Positions 63,160 through 64,000 of a stretch of 64,000 bases of DNA are shown piece after piece. The stretch covers positions 180,217 through 244,216 of the forward strand of contig NZ_BNAH01000003.1 of NCBI RefSeq assembly GCF_014653195.1. Direction: 5' to 3'. The stretch is from Thalassotalea profundi (lineage in GTDB: Bacteria; Pseudomonadota; Gammaproteobacteria; Enterobacterales; Alteromonadaceae). Every line of letters starts with the position of its first letter. The first letter of the stretch is position 1. Under the pieces are notes generated by a model. The model saw only the letters and a list, made by a program, of their open reading frames with translations. It was not told the origin of the DNA and did no database searches. Both the position numbers and the translations under genes were made by a program.

Positions 63160-63402
63160 CTAATTCCGCAGTCTGAATGCTGGTTTTGCTAATAACTCAC
63201 TTTCCGCTTTAGATCTCTTTCTTGACCAGTACCAGCAATAAAGCCAACTCGCAGGAAAGAAAAGAAAACTTAAGAGAAAAGTATAAAATCCTACAAGTGG
63301 TAAGTTATCAGATTTCCCCCGAGAAAATTTCAAAGTAAAATACAGCATAACTAAGAAATTAATGAGTATGACTTGGCTTGCAGACGTTGCGTTTATGTTC
63401 AT
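63160..63402 (-). CDS. Small two-helix hypothetical membrane protein
   Basis: 80 residues from the ATG at 63402, where AAGGAT lies 7 bases upstream. The frame runs on to 63501, but that part reads through the attC-like palindrome and is not expected to be translated. Two hydrophobic segments (about 9-23 and 38-58) and a charged C-terminus (SRKRSKAESELLAKPAFRLRN). No family recognised. It is preceded by the attC-like site and ends 15 bases before the GNAT start. Confidence 0.65.
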   Translation of the reverse strand: MNINATSASQVILINFLVMLYFTLKFSRGKSDNLPLVGFYTFLLSFLFFPASWLYCWYWSRKRSKAESELLAKPAFRLRN

Positions 63403-63433
63403 TTGTGCATCCTTACACGCTACCGTGTGATGA

Positions 63434-63536
63434 GTTATAAAGCCCATATTAACAGGCAAAAAATAGTTGGCTAAAATTAGCAAGGAACGAGCAAAAGCCA
63501 ACTGTTTTTTGTCCGTTCTTAAGCGTATTGTTATGT
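63434..63536 (-). repeat. attC-like recombination site (integron cassette junction)
   Basis: A 103-bp imperfect palindrome. On the minus strand it starts ACATAACAATACGCTTAAGA, like the 5' part of Vibrio-type attC sites, and includes the TAA stop of the upstream gene. Inner arms CAAAAAACAGTTGGC and GCCAACTATTTTTTG pair around a variable 25-base terminal loop; the outer arms diverge. The outer 3' core reads TTTATAA instead of GTTRRRY, one base off at the crossover position. Read in the other direction, the right-hand core GTTATGT is intact. Confidence 0.7.
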
Positions 63537-63911
63537 TTTTTGTGCGCCATTACTTAACGATACAGCTACTAACAAGGTAGGAATTGCTGCATACATTATA
63601 GGTGCTACAGCAAAGCTTAAAAATACGAAAATTGATGCTAAGAATAAAACTATTGGCAGAGTAAAGTAAAATAAGTTTTGCTTAGTGAATAAAGTAAATG
63701 CTTTGCGAACTATTAAAACAATAATTAAAGATAAAATTGACGCAAATAATACGATTAATATATTGGGATAGTAGGAAACCACGAATTCCTTATATGGTCG
63801 AAGAAACTCTGGGACAGGCATAGCTACAACAACACCAGATAACCATACAAAGATATAAGCAAAAGAACTACCTAGTAGAAATGAAATAATATTTTTGAGC
63901 ACCTTGGTCAT
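63531..63911 (-). CDS. Hypothetical four-helix membrane protein, probable gene cassette
   Basis: 126 residues from the ATG at 63911, where AAGGAAGGAG lies 8 bases upstream; the frame itself extends to 63971. Four hydrophobic segments (about 6-30, 47-68, 80-98, 100-118), few polar residues. No family recognised. The stop TAA lies within the 5' end of the attC-like palindrome, as in many Vibrio cassettes. Confidence 0.68.
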   Translation of the reverse strand: MTKVLKNIISFLLGSSFAYIFVWLSGVVVAMPVPEFLRPYKEFVVSYYPNILIVLFASILSLIIVLIVRKAFTLFTKQNLFYFTLPIVLFLASIFVFLSFAVAPIMYAAIPTLLVAVSLSNGAQKT

Positions 63912-64000
63912 AATTGACTCCTTCCTTGTGAAAACATAGACATAATGACTCCCCATGAGGCTAGCCTCCATATCGTGGGTTAACTTAAAAAATCAGAGCC

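Noticed and set aside
1..64000. CRISPR arrays, insertion sequences, prophage genes, rRNA genes
   Set aside because: No regularly spaced direct repeats, transposase, integrase, phage structural or rRNA sequences were seen on either strand.

Overview
The window is AT-rich chromosomal DNA of a marine gammaproteobacterium. Gene content and order point to the Alteromonadales, most likely a Colwellia- or Thalassotalea-like member of the Colwelliaceae. The evidence is a maoP/hdfR pair, PykA-type pyruvate kinase, long TonB-dependent receptors, a TPP-riboswitch/PnuT thiamine operon, NasS-NasT, and a beta-glucoside cluster run by a LacI regulator. The genus is inferred from gene content, not from a phylogenetic marker. 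No phage, insertion sequence or CRISPR array was seen.

Layout. 1-4058: end of pykA, then pfkA, facing a LytS/LytTR two-component pair. 4170-8330: a thiamine uptake and salvage operon read leftward behind a TPP riboswitch (receptor, YkoF-like protein, PnuT-type permease, kinase). 8411-14691: hinT and a tripartite RND efflux operon with a CpxR-like box upstream. 14989-25535: MATE pump, nasT-nasS, a DUF2947-like gene, AI-2E-family permease, ybbP-ybbA facing tesA, and a KefB/YbaL-type antiporter. 25640-31140: maoP and hdfR, tRNA-Glu x2, tRNA-Ala, yvcK, a small zinc-ribbon protein, a second MATE pump, tRNA-Val.

31198-49785 is the main accessory block, a beta-glucan/beta-glucoside utilisation locus. 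A leftward operon encodes a GPH symporter, a GH94 phosphorylase, gluconokinase, a CBM9-like protein and a GH3 lipoprotein. The rightward part encodes a TonB receptor, a flavin-dependent tryptophan-halogenase homologue, a GH1 beta-glucosidase, a second GPH symporter and a LacI regulator; a FucP-type sugar permease is read leftward. Five near-identical palindromes (TGTAAGCGCTT(T/A/C)CA) lie only in the two divergent promoter regions and are almost certainly the LacI operators. GH94 next to gluconokinase suggests phosphorolysis of cellobionate (or a related aldobionate) to glucose-1-phosphate and gluconate, followed by phosphorylation to 6-phosphogluconate.

49830-64000: anmK; metC and metY, each preceded by the same 16-bp MetJ-like operator, with an S10 carboxypeptidase between them; an rsuA-family gene; a DUF7010-like membrane protein; and a conserved but functionally unresolved pair, a GNAT fused to a C39-like peptidase plus an RLAN/RimK ATP-grasp ligase. 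The right end is a run of small leftward genes (DUF5694, polysaccharide deacetylase, VOC, GNAT, membrane proteins). A 103-bp imperfect palindrome at 63434-63536 there looks like an integron attC site, so the window may be entering a cassette array.
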